A stretch of 64,000 nucleotides of DNA. It comes from Symbiodinium natans. Lineage: Eukaryota > Sar > Dinophyceae > Suessiales > Symbiodiniaceae. Each line of letters opens with the position of its first letter. Position 1 is the first letter of the stretch. Position numbers and translations under genes: made by a program. Under the pieces are notes generated by a model. That model had not been told where the DNA came from, ran no database searches, and saw only the letters and a list, made by a program, of their open reading frames with translations. Location of the stretch: the NCBI GenBank assembly GCA_905221605.1, contig CAJNDS010002092.1, positions 517,108 to 581,107 of the forward strand, in the 5' to 3' direction. Positions 10,161-21,606 of the stretch are shown here, in pieces.

Positions 10161-10501
10161 GTGGGTGTCGACTAAGAGGTACTGGGTAGCCTAGGGTTTA
10201 GGGTTTAGGGTTTTGGGTTTAGGGTTTAGGCTTTAGGCTTTAGGGTTTAGGGTTTAAGGGTCCCGGACTCGCTACTAAGGCGTACTAGGTAGCCCCCTGA
10301 TTTAGTTCTATTGGTGCTTAGGGTTCGGGGTTTAGGCTCTCGAGACCTTATCCACCAATCCCTTCAAAGAAGCCTTCCTTAGATTAGTGGCGTGCAGTAC
10401 CTCCGCTCCTGGAGCTGCCTTTGAAGGGGAGTCTTGTGAGTAAGACCCTCAGGGTCTCAGGCTCTCAGGGTTTAGGGTTCAGGGTTGGTTTAGTTTTGGA
10501 G

Positions 10502-11158
10502 GTACCGGAGGAGGAGGAAGAAGTGGAAGAAGAGCTCCCGCAGATCCCGGAAGAAGAGGAGGACTCAGGGTCTGTCGGGCTGAGGGGTTTTCAGGGCTTA
10601 GGGTGCTGAAGTTGAAGGGTTTAGGGTTTTAGGGTTTAGGGCACAAAGCCCTAAACCCTGAACCCAAAAAATCCTAAAACCCAAAACCCCAAAACCCTAA
10701 ACTTTAGGGTTTTGGGGGTTGTAGGGTGGTTTAGGGATTTTCCCCAATGTTGTCGGAGCCTCTGGGATTTTTGGGGGGCTGTTGCGGTTTAGGGTTTAGG
10801 CCCTAAGCCCTAAGCCCTAAGCCCTAAGCCCTAAGCCCTAAGCCCTAAGCCCTAAGCCCTAAGCCCTAAGCCCTAAGCCCTAAGCCCTAAGCCCTCAGCC
10901 CTCAGCCCTCAGCCCTAAGCCCTAAACCCTAAACCCTAAACCCGAAACCCTAAACCCCAAACCCTAAACCCTAAACCCTAAACCCTAAACCCTAAACCCT
11001 AAACCCTGAACCCTAAACCCTAAACCCTACATCCTAAACCCTAAGCCCTGAACCCTAAACCTTCAGGCTCCAATCCCAAAACCCCGAAGCCTCGCCCGAG
11101 GAGCAGCAGGCCCTCTTCGGCAAGATGGTGGCCTGGGCAGCAAGAAGCCCCTGGAAGG
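10502..11158 (+). CDS. Two-exon chain, acidic then mixed
   Basis: Exon 10502-10569 reads VPEEEEEVEEELPQIPEEEE then DS and stops at GG|GTCTG. Exon 11067-11158 follows CTTCAG and, with the two leftover bases, continues GLQSQNPEASPEEQQALFG then KMVAWAARSPWK, ending before GTTCAG. The phases match. The CCCTAAG/CCCTAAA array lies just before exon 2 and a TTTAGGG array just after. The family is unrecognised. Confidence 0.5.
10797..11060. repeat. CCCTAAG run grading into CCCTAAA
   Basis: More than ten tandem CCCTAAG units are followed by CCCTCAG and CCCTAAA, inside the proposed intron 10570-11066. Confidence 0.9.
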
Positions 11159-11166
11159 GTTCAGTT

Positions 11167-11295
11167 TGGGGTTTAGGGTTTAGGGTTTAGGGTTTAGGGT
11201 TTAGGGTTTAGGGTTTAGGGTTTAGGGTTTAGGGTTTAGGGTTTAGGGTTTAGGGTTTAGGGTTTAGGGTTTAGGGTTTAGTGTTTAGGGTTCAG
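11167..11295. repeat. TTTAGGG array
   Basis: Eighteen or so clean units lie immediately 3' of exon 11067-11158. Confidence 0.9.
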
Positions 11296-11390
11296 CATCT
11301 CAAGTCCAAGCATTCACTAGTCAAGAAATTTCTCTAGAAAAATACCCACCCGCCCAAAGAATCCCACAACATTAAGAAAATATTTCACTT

Positions 11391-11826
11391 ATGGAACGAC
11401 CTTGCCCAGCAAAAGATGACCTTGCCCAGTAACAAAATGACCTTGCCCAGTAGAAAAAAGACCTTGCCCAGTAAAAAAAGACCTTGCCCAATAAAAAAGT
11501 GACCTTGCCCAATAAAAAATGACCTTGCCCATCAAAAATGACCTTGCCCAGAAAAAAAATGACCGTGCCCAGTAAAAAAAAAGGCCTTGCCCAGCAAAAA
11601 AATGACCTTGCCCAGTAAAAAAATGACCTTGCCCAGTAAAAAAATGACCTTGCCCAGTAAAAAATAACCTTGCCCAATAAAAAAATGACCTTGCCCAGTA
11701 ATGACCTTGCCCAGAAAAAAACGACCTTGCCCAGTAAAAAAATGACCTTGCCCAGTAAAAAATGACCTTGCCCAGTAAAAAAAATTGACCTTGCCCAGCA
11801 AAAAGATGACCTTGCCCAGTAAAAAG
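11391..11826. repeat. Minisatellite, ~20-bp unit TGACCTTGCCCAGTAAAAAA
   Basis: About 21 imperfect tandem units vary mainly in A-run length. All three - strand frames are open across it only because the unit lacks stops, so the ORFs there are artefacts. It lies just upstream of the LINE and could be its 5' region or an independent satellite. Confidence 0.9.
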
Positions 11827-12141
11827 ATAGCCGTTGAGGGCGCGTGGGTGTTTCCAGGGACCCCCCTGAAACCCCCCTTGCCGGCCCAATATACGCCTGG
11901 AACCGCGCAGACCTTTCTGGGACCCCCTTGAGCCTTTCTGGAACCATTCTGGGACCCTCTTTGAGGCCTCCCACAGCAAGAACCTTCACCCTCCTGTCAC
12001 TCCCTCTTGAAACACTGGGACCCCCGAGCATTCAGGGCCACCCAATTCCGGAGGCGACTGGTGGAGTGGTGGTGAGACTGTGCACGCAGCCCTCAAGGTA
12101 TAACAAATCAGGCTGTCGATTGCAATGGCTTACGCATCTTC

Positions 12142-13616
12142 ATGATGACCATGTTGTGTGCCTTCAGTGGCGCAGATATTCATGTTCTTTCACTTTGCAT
12201 GCGTCTCCTCGAGGGGTTCATGTACTTTTGGAGTTTATCCCGCAAGTCCCTCAACCATGTCATGCACTCTTTGTTTGGAAATGGCTCTGGTCGCAAAAGA
12301 TCGGGCAAGCAGGGCAAACAGGGCAAAGGCAAATCAGACCAGGAGCCGAAATCCGATGCTCAGATATTTATGGAAGCCATGCGGGATGCTCTCCCCGTTG
12401 AAGCCCGTATGCGTGCACAAACAACACTATTGCAGTCTGAGTGGTCCGCAACGGTATATCCTCACTAACAATTGTCGGCACGTGGTGGCATCTCAGTTGT
12501 GCCGAAGGATTGCTTGCCAGAGCTGATTTCCCGCATAGGATATTCGGGGCAGCCGACAGCTGTAGTACTCACACAATGTCCCGACGAGCTCGGTATGTGT
12601 GGATATCCAAGGGATTGCGTTTCTTGCACTTTAGTTGTGGCTACAGAGCATGGCGCCAAGGAGTATGTGCAGGCCAAACGCTGGCTAGTCCAGCTCGGAG
12701 TCGGCTCTCCCGTCCAGCGACAGGTGGAGGGCGATGAGATCACCGTTGGAATACACATGAGCAAGATGGTATGCAAGCTGAGCCCGCTGCATGGTTGGGC
12801 CTCAGGGCAACATCCTTCTTCAGTGCTGATTGCGCAACTCACAGCGCGCATTCCTGAGGCTGCTGTTGATAGCATCATTGCTCGCGACGACGCGACCTTC
12901 ACTTTTCTTTGTGCATGAGGCTTCCGTCGACTGTGTGCTGAAAGCCTCTGGAAAGCAGGGAGTTTTCTACAAACTGCATCGGGATGAAGTTGCCTCCAAG
13001 ACGTTCGAAAACTTTGGCTCCCACAAGCTTCTTCCCTCGATGATGGCGTCCGTTTGCTTGGTGATGCAAGAGCATTTGGATTGGTACAAAAGGGCAAGAG
13101 CGGACGGTTGGCGCTCCGCTTCAAGGCTTTGGATGCGCTGGCGGCATACGCCAAAGAGAAGAGTTTGCAGGATACTTCCGGATATGGACGCTGGAAGGTG
13201 TCTGGTGTGCCAGTCTCAGCTGGTATTCACGGGCGCGTTCTTGGCAAGTTGAGCAAGTTGTTTACATGGATGAGCATCACGCAATCTTTCTCGCTGCAAA
13301 CAAAGGACTAGATTCCCCGGTCTTCTTTCGGACTGGCTCTCAGGCACAGCAGATTCGTTTCAAGGCCCTCAACGCCAAGACCTGCGAGGACTCCAAGGAT
13401 GTGGCGATGGCATCCCGTGATCGTGCTCCAGGTATTTTTCCCCAGCGGCTCAATCGAGATCTTGCAAGGACCGACTTTCTACGCTCCGTTGTTCCTGGGT
13501 TTCAGGTTCCTCCGCGCACTGGCAGTCCACCCCCTCTTGCTGTCAAGCGTCCGCCTGGCAAGTCTGGCGAGACTCCTGAGACCAAGGGCGCGAGGAAGGA
13601 TGGCGATGAGCTGTGA
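12142..13616 (+). pseudogene. LINE ORF1-like region, frameshifted
   Basis: The frame starting at 12142 carries a basic GKQGKQGKGKS stretch, then RNA-binding-like but unrecognised sequence to about 12915. The reading continues in a second frame (KASGKQGVFYKLHRDE) to about 13045, returns to the first (LALRFKALDALAAYAKEK), then moves to the third (MDEHHAIFLAANKGLDSPVF) and stops at 13616. At least three frame changes are needed. Position and basic composition suggest the nucleic-acid-binding ORF1 product. I see no CCHC knuckle, so this rests on context. Confidence 0.55.
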
Positions 13617-13699
13617 TCTTGACAAACAGCAAAATATTCTCCATTCTCCATTACAGCCAATGTGCATGGTTCACCGTGTTTTCGCTGGTCACGAGTTGC

Positions 13700-14430
13700 A
13701 CTTGCTTTGTCTTTGGATCTCTTCGACTGGCTGTTAATGTTTACATGCGTGTGGTCAAAGGGAATACGGCTAGCAAGCGTGCTTTGCAATCTACAGGCGC
13801 TGATGTCGAGGCCATCAGTGAGACTCACCTCACACAGGAACATCAGGGATGTTTGAAACATTCCTTTGGTCACTACGAATGTTTTTGGGGTACTCCGGTA
13901 TTTGGCAAATTTGGTGGAGTCGGATTCCTCGTCAGGCGCGGTTCGTGCTGGCATGCCAGACTTCTCGACTTTCCTCGTGACTCAGCTTGTCGGCGGCATA
14001 TTGACGCTGGACGCCTTTCGGTGCTCTCGACACATCTGGGCAGTGGTTCCCGCCGATTGCTGATATACAACATATATGGGTACAGCGGTGCTCGTTGGAG
14101 TTTGAAGCTTCGGCACTGGACTCAACGGCTTATTGAGGATGCTTTGGGTGATGCAGCTTCTCGCGGGTTGCCTTGTGCTTTCGGCGGCGATTACAATCTT
14201 GAAGTGATCGATTCCCCTTTGTTACAGCGCGTGCCACAAATGGGCTGGTTTCATGTGCCTACCTTTTGTGGGCAGGCGTCGGTTCACACGTGCTTTAAAG
14301 GGTGCTGGTTCGAGCATTGATCACATTCATTTGAACGAGCTTGCCATGATGAGTTTTGCAACTTTCTCGGTGGGTGACAGAGCGGGATTCGCAGACCATT
14401 GTCCTTTGTTCTGTTGCCTCTCGTTGGAAG
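13700..14430 (+). pseudogene. LINE apurinic-type endonuclease domain, frameshifted
   Basis: It belongs to the exonuclease-endonuclease-phosphatase fold used by LINEs to nick target DNA. Visible motifs are ISETHL (about 13815-13831, the catalytic Glu), FGGVGFLVRRG, IYNIYGYSG, GGDYNLE (about 14183-14203), then after a frame change near 14297 SSIDHIHLN and FADHCPLF (the Asp-His motif, about 14388-14411). All core motifs are recognisable, but one frameshift breaks the domain. Confidence 0.75.
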
Positions 14431-15042
14431 TGTGTTCGCAAACAATCCTTCGCAATCGAACGTACGCATGGCTCAGCATTGATAAAGATGTTGGATGCCC
14501 CGGTTGTGGACCTGGACTCTGGTTTTAATGCAGCTCTTCGTGTCGGTGACGTGGACATTGCTTACAGTATGTGGAGCCGTTTTGCAGAGCGACATTTACA
14601 GGAAATCTGGCTCCAAGCTAGTTACTCCCTTCAAGCACGGTCGTGGTACCATACGTATTTCCCCCCAGGAAGTTTGGCCTCCTTCATGTCGTGACTCTGC
14701 TGCGTCGTTCCAATGTCGTCGTCTTTGGCAGATAGCCAGCAAGATGGTTGAGTTGGAGAAGCGTCCTACAGGCTACAAAGCATCTCAAACCTGGTCGTTA
14801 TTGATCCAGCCGGTCACTTCCATCCTTGATGCTGTATGCTCAACGGAAAACGCTCGTCAGGTTCGGCTTTTACTGGACTCAGCACTTGTGGCTCCAGAAC
14901 GAGGAGAAGTGGCGCCGGCTGCGCGACTGGAAAACAGGTGGCTCAGGCAGGATGCGAATGCTCAGACCCGGTCATGCTTCAACGGTCCAGACGGTCAGCC
15001 CACTGCGAACGCTCAACGCCAATTTGATGCTGTTCGTCAGGC

Positions 15043-16300
15043 ATGGCGTTGACGGACCTTTTCAAGGATGGGGAACCTGACGCTGATGCTTTCTTTGCTG
15101 CTTACGGTCGCTACATCGCTCCGGTCGAGGTTGAGCTGAAGCCGCTTACCGCAAGCATGTTGCGTGAGGAACTGCTGGGCATGAAGGCCAGTAGTCCCGG
15201 GTTGGATGCATGGAGTCATGAGGACCTCAAGCTTTTGGCTGTTGGTGCCCCCTGGGTGTTTGACTCGCTCTGTGCCCTTCTGCAGTCGTTTGAGACACAT
15301 TCTCGTTGGCCCGTCAACTTGATTTCTGGTTTCACGGCCATGATTCCTAAAGCTTCTGGTTCCGTGGTGAATCCGAGCGAGCTGCGCCCCATCACAGTAC
15401 TCTCACAGCTTTATCGTTTATGGGCGCGGATCAGAGCCAGACAGCTCAATGTGAGCTGGCAAGAACAATGGGCACATGATGGTGTCTGGGGTGGTCGCGT
15501 TGGTCGAGGCGCTGAGCCTCTCTTGATAGACGTTGCTTTGGACCTTGAGACATGTGGCCCTGGCTGTGTTTCGGCCGGATTGAGCTTTGACCTTTCTAAG
15601 GCATTTGATCGAGTGCCAAGGGAGCTACTTGGTGAACTTCGCTCACGCATGCGCCCCCCAAAGATCGTGCACGGCCCATATATGCACATGCTCAGGCGTG
15701 CGACGCGACGCTACAAAATAGGTGTCAATCTCGACAAGTTGACAAGCCACAGGGTCTGCATGGTGGTGTGTTACAGGGCTGCCCACTGTCAATGGTCAGT
15801 ATGAATTGCCTCATCAACTTGTGGCTGCGAGCGCTGCAGGGCGCTATTCCACATTCCAGGCCCAGAGCATACGTTGATGATGTCTCAACCACCATCATCC
15901 AATCCGACGTGCAGACCCTCGCCGCGGACCTGCAGAAGGTTGACACAGTGTCCAACGCTTTCGTGCCTTCTTTCGGAGGCAAAGTCAATCAGGGAAAATG
16001 TTTTTCATTTGGGCACAAAGGCGTTGCTGGTTGTATTCGTCCTGGTATGGAGCACTGTGACGAATTTCGTTTGGTTGGTGGGTCCTTCGTTTTTCGCGAA
16101 ACGGATCACGTTACTCCTGCACAACTTGAACTACGTCGTCTTGAGAAATGGATGCATGCAGTCACCAGGGCTCGGCATCTTCCAGTCTCTCTCCGTGATC
16201 GTTGCGGCTGTTTCTCACGCGCGAGGACTCAGTTTACGTGGGGCACTGGCGCGCATATGCTGGCTGTCAACCGCACACATGAGGATGCCATTACCAAGTT
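15043..16300 (+). pseudogene. LINE reverse transcriptase domain, frameshifted
   Basis: It makes cDNA from element RNA at the nicked target. In the first frame are KASSPGLDAW, AMIPKASGS with LRPITVLSQLYRLWARI, and motif A FDLSKAFDRVP (about 15585-15615). A frame change near 15745 leads into motif B LQGCPLSM (15771-15794) and motif C AYVDDVS (about 15868-15888), whose two Asp are catalytic. Upstream linker sequence (14440-15040) is spread over three frames. The catalytic residues remain, but the frame is broken. Confidence 0.85.
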
Positions 16301-17880
16301 AAGATCGGCAGTTCTCCGGTGTCTGCTGAGGCGTGATCAATATCAAGTCAGTCCTGCCTTGTTTCTGACTTTACTGGTTCCGCCTTCCCTGAACCCTCAC
16401 TGTTGCCGGGTTGTTGATGGCCTCGTGATGTTTTGGCGGGTCATGTGGGCGACTCAGCGCTTCAATGTATTCCGAGTTCTGTTCAATTCTCCCAACGTGA
16501 CCGCACGGGATGGCCCCATTGCCAGGCTTCGACAGATAGACTCGCTACCTGTTTTTCAAGGCGTTGTGACAGACATGTTTCGTCGCTCTCAACATGAACT
16601 TGGGCCTTGGCTCCACCATGTTCAAGATGTGTGGCGCAAGTCGCAGTGGACGCGCGGGGCGAGGGACCGCCCTTCCTTTCGCGGCATCCAAGTTGGGATC
16701 AAGCGTCGCGAGACTCTTGCCCTCTTGAACCAGCTCGAGACAGATGCTACTACACATCGTGGCGTGCAAGCTGATCTGGCCCAAGAGAATGCTCGCGCGC
16801 GGGCAGCCGTGCTGCGTTTGCTCTTGACTGGTGGACTCCTCACTCAGGACGTTGTCACGAGGCATAAGTTTCAGCGCAACACTGACTGCGACTGCCAAGT
16901 GGGAGGTCCTCAAACGGTCGACCACATTTCCTGGCATTGCGCACATTACGACCAGTTGCGAGCTCCTGTTGCGCATCTCCGTCGTCGGCTTCGTCATGCT
17001 CAACCTTGTTTTGTCTACGCCACCATCGTCACGGAGCCCGATGCTGATTTGACCCCACATGTCCGTGTGGTAGAGTCCACCTTGGTTGACGTTTGGCAAC
17101 AACACATTCAGAACTACATCTCGGGTGATTTCGCGCGACCTGGCGATGGACCACCTCCGGACAACGGTGGGTCGGCCAACAACTCGGTGCCTCGCACTGT
17201 CGCTGACGGTATTCATGAGAATGGTCATTTCATCAGAGGTGCTCCGCAGGGTGGAGTTTTCTGCGTCAAATGTGGGAAACATGTCACCGAGGTGCGGCAT
17301 CGACGACTCAAAATTTCCAGCACCAAATGCAAACAGGCACAAATCCCAGAGCATCATTGGCTTTCCTCTCCGAATTACAGTTCGAATCCTCACAGATTGC
17401 TGGCCCTTTTCCTTGACATGCGATCGCATTGTGGCAAGCACGATCTAGCTTGGGATGGCTCGGTCTCGCGTAGCGAACCTCATGGACACATATCTTGCTT
17501 GCGCTGCCACGCAACATGGACTTGGAGAGATCGTCACAATATGAAGCGGCGTGACTGTGTTGGTCATCGTCGGGAGCGTACCCCGTCGAGATGGATGTCC
17601 ATGAAAGCTGCCGAACGTGATGCTGGCGCTGCGATTCAGATCTTGAGCCAGCAAAATCCGGGTGATGCTTTGTCTGCCCCTCATGATGTTGATGCTTCGC
17701 AGTCACGGGTTTGCAATGGACCTTCGACTGGTGCTATCTCCACTATTTTGCCGAGCACTCCGGCCCCTCGCCGACGTATTGTTGGCAAAGCCAAAGTTTC
17801 ACAGGCTGGGCTACGTTCATCGCAGAGCGGTGTCTCACCTTCACACAATCTTCTTTCTTCTTCTTCTTCGTTGTCAGGCG
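16300..17880 (+). CDS. LINE ORF2 C-terminal region with Cys/His modules
   Basis: It continues in the frame that carries YVDD and stays open to 18206. Near 16885-16945 lies CDCQ...TVDHISWHC, the C-x-C...H-x4-C arrangement typical of the knuckle after LINE reverse transcriptases. Two further CxxC groups follow (FCVKCGKH near 17265 and ISCLRCHATW near 17495). The last part of the frame, over the GTCACGCGC repeats, is probably read-through rather than protein. Confidence 0.65.
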
Positions 17881-18044
17881 GCCACATGCAGATGATTTTG
17901 CTATTCAGAGCTTGTCGATTTTCCAGTTTAATGACATGGGCTAGCTTCCTTTCCCCTTTCCGGGTGACTTGGCACCGGGTAGGTTGCCCTGGGCAAGGCA
18001 AGCTTCAGGGCCACCCAGGAGCCTCCCAGAGGCTCAGGACCCGC

Positions 18045-18165
18045 CCAGCGTCACGCGCGTCACGCGCGTCACGCGCGTCATGCGCGCTGAGCCGCCGTGA
18101 CGCGCGTGACGCTTGTCACGCGTCCACGTGTGCCGCGCGTGACGCGCGTGACGGTGGATGGGCGG
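18045..18165. repeat. GTCACGCGC-type repeat near LINE 3' end
   Basis: Tandem and inverted GCGTCACGC / GCGTGACGC units can fold into hairpins. They lie in what should be the 3' part of the LINE and may be a 3' structure or a local expansion. Confidence 0.75.
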
Positions 18166-18550
18166 GTGATTTTCTGATTTTTTGTGATTCTGCCCGGCGA
18201 AAGTAGGGTGACCGTGCTTGTTTTTTCAGCCACGTCGAAATTTCTGGGGGGCTTTTTTTTGGCGTAATTTCCATTTCGTCGGTTTTTGGGGGGATTTGTT
18301 GATTTTGACTTCCTACGGTGCGGCCCGGGTCCCGTCACAGCACGGCGGCTCGGGGTCCGATCGCCGGGTGCCATTTAGAGTACGACCCAAGAACCGCCGG
18401 GTCAGAAGCTGTGCGACCGCAGACTCAACTCCCCGGCGCTGCGGGGGGACAGTGGGGGGCCTCGGCCCCCCCATCCCCCGTAGGCAGGGCGTGCCCGACG
18501 CCGTTCTGTTGCTGCAAGCTGTGTATTGTTTGTCCGGCCAGGCGTCTCAC

Positions 18551-18979
18551 CAATTCGTGCAACTGCCGTAAGAGAGCTCCCTGCCTCGAAAGAGCGTGAG
18601 TCGACATGCTCATGTTCACACGTAGCAATGATGTTAGAGTTATTCATAGGACCACAACTAGACTAAGAGAACTTCGATGAGCACCGCTCAGACAGTTCTA
18701 GTCATGGTAAGGGTCATGGCAAGACTCTTCAACTGCTTAGCCAGAGCACTGCTGCGACGAATATGGAGAGGTCGATCTTCCTTAGTACTACTTCTTCATA
18801 TTACCAAGTAGCCTTAGTGTTAGATTCGTACGGCTCCGACAGTACTACTTAGTCATGGTAAGACTACTACTCTGACTCGCAAGAGCACTGCTCCGATACA
18901 TAAGGATAACATTCTGGGCGATATCCTTTAGCACTAGTGAGTCAGGGGCCGGAGCCTCAACAATTCGTGCAACTGCCGT
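18551..18979. repeat. 19-bp direct repeat flanking a 391-bp segment
   Basis: CAATTCGTGCAACTGCCGT occurs identically at 18551-18569 and 18961-18979, with weaker similarity just 5' of both copies. The segment between holds no clear ORF. It could be an insertion with target duplication or a local tandem duplication. Confidence 0.6.
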
Positions 18980-19232
18980 TCCACGAGCCAGTGCCAGTAA
19001 TGCCAGTTTGGAAAATTGACTGCCGCACACATCTTCTCTGCAGGCCTTACTGCTTCTGAGGACCAGTCCAGTGCATGACATACATGTTTGTTTTGCTTCT
19101 CGGCGGCTCGCGTACCGCGATATTGTGATTGCTGCGCGTCGCCTTGCCGTTTTTCTCACAGAGGCTCAGGGCTGAAGACTTCCTTAGGCGCAGGGATCGT
19201 AGCAGAACTGGTAGCTGTCCGCCCGTTAAGCG

Positions 19233-19846
19233 ATGTCATCGCCTGCCAGGGCCCTCTCAGTTCAGCCATGGTGGGTGGCTCAAATCCCCAGTGGCCACAA
19301 GAGCTGGGAGCTGCGCGGTCGCCAGACTCATGTGCGTGCGCAGCTATCGGCGCGGGGCAGCTGTGGGGCGAGATCACGATCACTGGGTGCAAGTTCATTG
19401 CGGAAAAGGATGCAGGAGGCACGCTTATCCTCGTTCTGGACGCAATCCAGGCCTTTGACAAGCGTCGGGTGGCTCCCTACACCCTTCGCAAAAGCCGACG
19501 ACGACGACGACGGGTGGCTGACCTCGCGACTCTGGCCTACACTCGGGTGTACGCTTGGATTCTTGAAGATCCGACATGGTGTCCCGATCCCAGGTCATAT
19601 CGGCATCCTTCAGGCTGCCAAAACTGGATACCGCTGTCGCCTTCGCCTCGCCCGAAGATTCCGAGAAAGCGTCCGGCCGTGGCCGTGGAGGACGAGTTCT
19701 CCGGCATTCGGCAGCTCAACTTCCCGGCAGGAAAAAAGCGGGACTGTCTGAAGCCTATCTGCAACGGTTGCAGCCTAATGAGGGATGTTCTAGGATTGAG
19801 CGCCGGCCATCTTGAAAAGCGGTTTGTAGGAGCGACCGACTTGTGA
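19233..19846 (+). pseudogene. ASCH-domain protein copy, frameshifted
   Basis: Frame one from ATG 19233 reads VQPWWVAQIPSGHKSWELRG then RQTHVRAQLS. Around 19355-19365 the match moves to another frame: GQLWGEITITGCKFI, and later YTRVYAWILEDPTW, ending at 19846. The order PW..I..G.K.WE(L/I)RG, then (S)G.G.L.GE, then Y...YAW(I/V)L is that of ASCH domains, proposed RNA-binding beta-barrel modules. It is intronless and frameshifted, unlike its array-split neighbours, so a retrocopy or dead copy is likely. A CGA microsatellite (about 19496-19514) lies inside. Confidence 0.6.
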
Positions 19847-19882
19847 TGCTGTCCACAGCCGCTGACTGCCTCTCTTTTGTAG

Positions 19883-20107
19883 CGTTCGATCTGGCGCCAT
19901 GGGAAAGACCCACGTGCCACGCACCACGGGGAAGGATGCGGCCGCCAAGAAGGCCCGCAACTTCGTGACGAAGTGGGATTACTAGTGAGCACGGTGTTCC
20001 CTTTCACGTCGGCCCGGAGCAGGACGACAAGAAGTTCCTGCAGCTGGGGAACATCCGCGAGTCCCGCGACGCCGGGAACGAGGAGCTCTTCCGGCGCCTG
20101 GGCATGG
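19883..20107 (+). CDS. Short basic ORF MGKTHVPRTTGKDAAAKKAR, with a break
   Basis: It follows CTCTTTTGTAG, a good acceptor. ATG at 19899 gives a basic 28-residue frame ending at TAG near 19983. A one-base shift there would continue as HGVPFHVGPEQDDKKFLQLG then NIRESRDAGNEELFRRLGM. Coding composition is excellent on both sides, so this is one gene piece with a frameshift or two exons meeting at GTGAGC. The family is unrecognised. Confidence 0.5.
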
Positions 20108-20480
20108 GTCTGCTGTGCCATTGCGCCGCAGGGTCGCATGTGCATGTAACTGGAAACTCTTGATTGATACTTGCCCTGCCGCTCTCGTTTTTTTTTTTTT
20201 GCCTCGCGTGGTGCCCCCAACCTTACCAAAACCGCTGCCGAGGGAGGCTCCCGGCGATGAACCCGCTCTCCAAGCCGTCCAGGGTGTAACCTGCAGCAGG
20301 GGCACCTTTCCTCTTAGAATTCGGAAAGAAGTAAAAAGCAAGGAAGCCCCCCTTGAGGGGGGTTTGGGGGGTGAACCCTAAACCCTAAATGAGAATAGTT
20401 TGGGTGGTTAGGGTGGGACTACATGCCAACGCAAGCGAGCGGCCCGGGTGCTTTTAGCACCAGCGAGCCTCCCTTCTCTA

Positions 20481-20770
20481 CACCCTAAACCCTAAACCCT
20501 AAACCCTAAACCCTAAACCCTAAACCCTAAACCCTAAACCCTAAACCCTAAACCCTGAACCCTGAACCCTGAACCCTGAACCCTAAACCCTAAACCCTAA
20601 ACCCTAAATCCTAATCCTAAACCCTAAATCCTAAACCTTAAACCCTAAACCCTATACCCTAAACCCTAAACCCTAAACCCCAAACCCTAAACCCTAAACC
20701 CTAAACCCTAACCCCCAAGCCCTAAACCCTAACTTTAAACCCTAAACCCTAAACCCTAAACCTTAAGCCC
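20481..20770. repeat. CCCTAAA array
   Basis: About 290 bases of CCCTAAA with CCCTGAA and CCTAAAT variants lead to the exon at 20781. Confidence 0.9.
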
Positions 20771-20780
20771 TAATCGGTAG

Positions 20781-20832
20781 ATGATTGCCACCGGCAGTCG
20801 GCGCGTCATCAACAACAAGGTCTCGCGGACAA
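20781..20832 (+). CDS. Candidate exon MIATGSRRVINNKVSRT
   Basis: It follows GGTAG, with ATG as the first codon. It is basic and ends ACAA|GTTGG. The family is unrecognised. It is flanked by CCCTAAA on both sides. Confidence 0.4.
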
Positions 20833-21022
20833 GTTGGTTTTATCAACATTGAGAAGCACAAAACCTAACTCCCAAACCCCTTCCCTTCCCTTCACCCTTT
20901 TCCCCCCCCTAAACCCCAGACCCTAAACCCAAAATCCAAAATCCTAAGCCCTAAACCCTACACCCCAAAACCTCAACCCCCGAATCCCCAAAGGAATAAC
21001 TGGAGCCCGCTTCTGCTCACAG

Positions 21023-21113
21023 TGTGCCGAGGCTGGCGATGCTCTCAGGACCATGGAGCCGTTCTACCCGCCCCCACCGCTGGAGCCAGCCACGACGCCG
21101 TCCCCTCAACGAG
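21023..21113 (+). CDS. Candidate exon CAEAGDALRTMEPFYPPPPL
   Basis: It follows CTCACAG; an internal CTCAG at 21048 is an alternative acceptor. Thirty codons are open and proline-rich, ending CGAG|GTTTAGG. It is flanked by CCCTAAA left and TTTAGGG right. Confidence 0.45.
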
Positions 21114-21445
21114 GTTTAGGCTTCTGGACGTTAGGGGCTTAGGGTCTTAAGGTTTAGGGTTTAGGGTTAGGCTTTTGTTTGTTTTGTTTGTTTGGCGCTG
21201 CCGTCAGAAGTCGGTCTTGGCAGCTCCCAGAAGCTCAGGCCCTCATGAGTCGAGTCGAGACCTTAGGAGGATTAGGGTTTAGGGTTTAGGGCTTAGGGCT
21301 GAGGGTTTAGGGTTTAGGGTTTAGGGTTTAGGGTTTAGGGTTTAGGGGTTTGGGGGGATTGGGGGGTTTAGGGGTATGAGGGGCTTTAGTTTAGGGGCTT
21401 TAGGGTGTTTAGGGTTTAGGGTTTCGGCTCTTAGCATGTGATCTA

Positions 21446-21606
21446 GGGGTCGGAATGCTTACGAAAAGAATCCCGATATGGTTCCTATTATATACATGTA
21501 CCCATGAATAACCCTCCCCCCTCCAAAAACACAAATAACAAACATGAAGGGAAAAACAAAAATAAAAAGAATAACCTTTTGTTAATCATTGAGGCCCCTA
21601 TATCAG
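21446..21606. mobile_element. Family E repeat (GGGGTCGGAAT...GGCCCCTATATCAG)
   Basis: It shares GTCGGAAT near the left end, a poly-C/A-rich middle and an ATTGAGGCCCCTATATCAG right end with copies at 45290, 59673 and 60627. The borders can be read as GT...AG. Confidence 0.5.

Larger units (their letters stand above)
12060..18210 (+). mobile_element. Decayed non-LTR (LINE) retrotransposon
   Basis: This is a 6-kb block free of telomeric repeats. In order it holds an ORF1-like basic region, an apurinic-type endonuclease, a reverse transcriptase with YVDD, and Cys/His modules, all on + but split over three frames by several frameshifts. That order defines an APE-type LINE. No long poly-A tail or clear target-site duplication is visible at either end. 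It looks inactive. Confidence 0.85.

Noticed and set aside
11372-12031. 219-codon minus-strand ORF with repeated LLGKVIF/WARSFF
   Set aside because: It is the ~20-bp minisatellite read on the minus strand; all three frames are open alike.
16545-17441. 298-codon minus-strand ORF opposite the LINE
   Set aside because: The plus frame there continues directly from the YVDD motif and carries the Cys/His knuckle, so the minus ORF is a shadow.
18218-18571. ORF rich in Phe/Gly after the LINE
   Set aside because: Probably LINE 3' region; other frames equally open and no motif seen.
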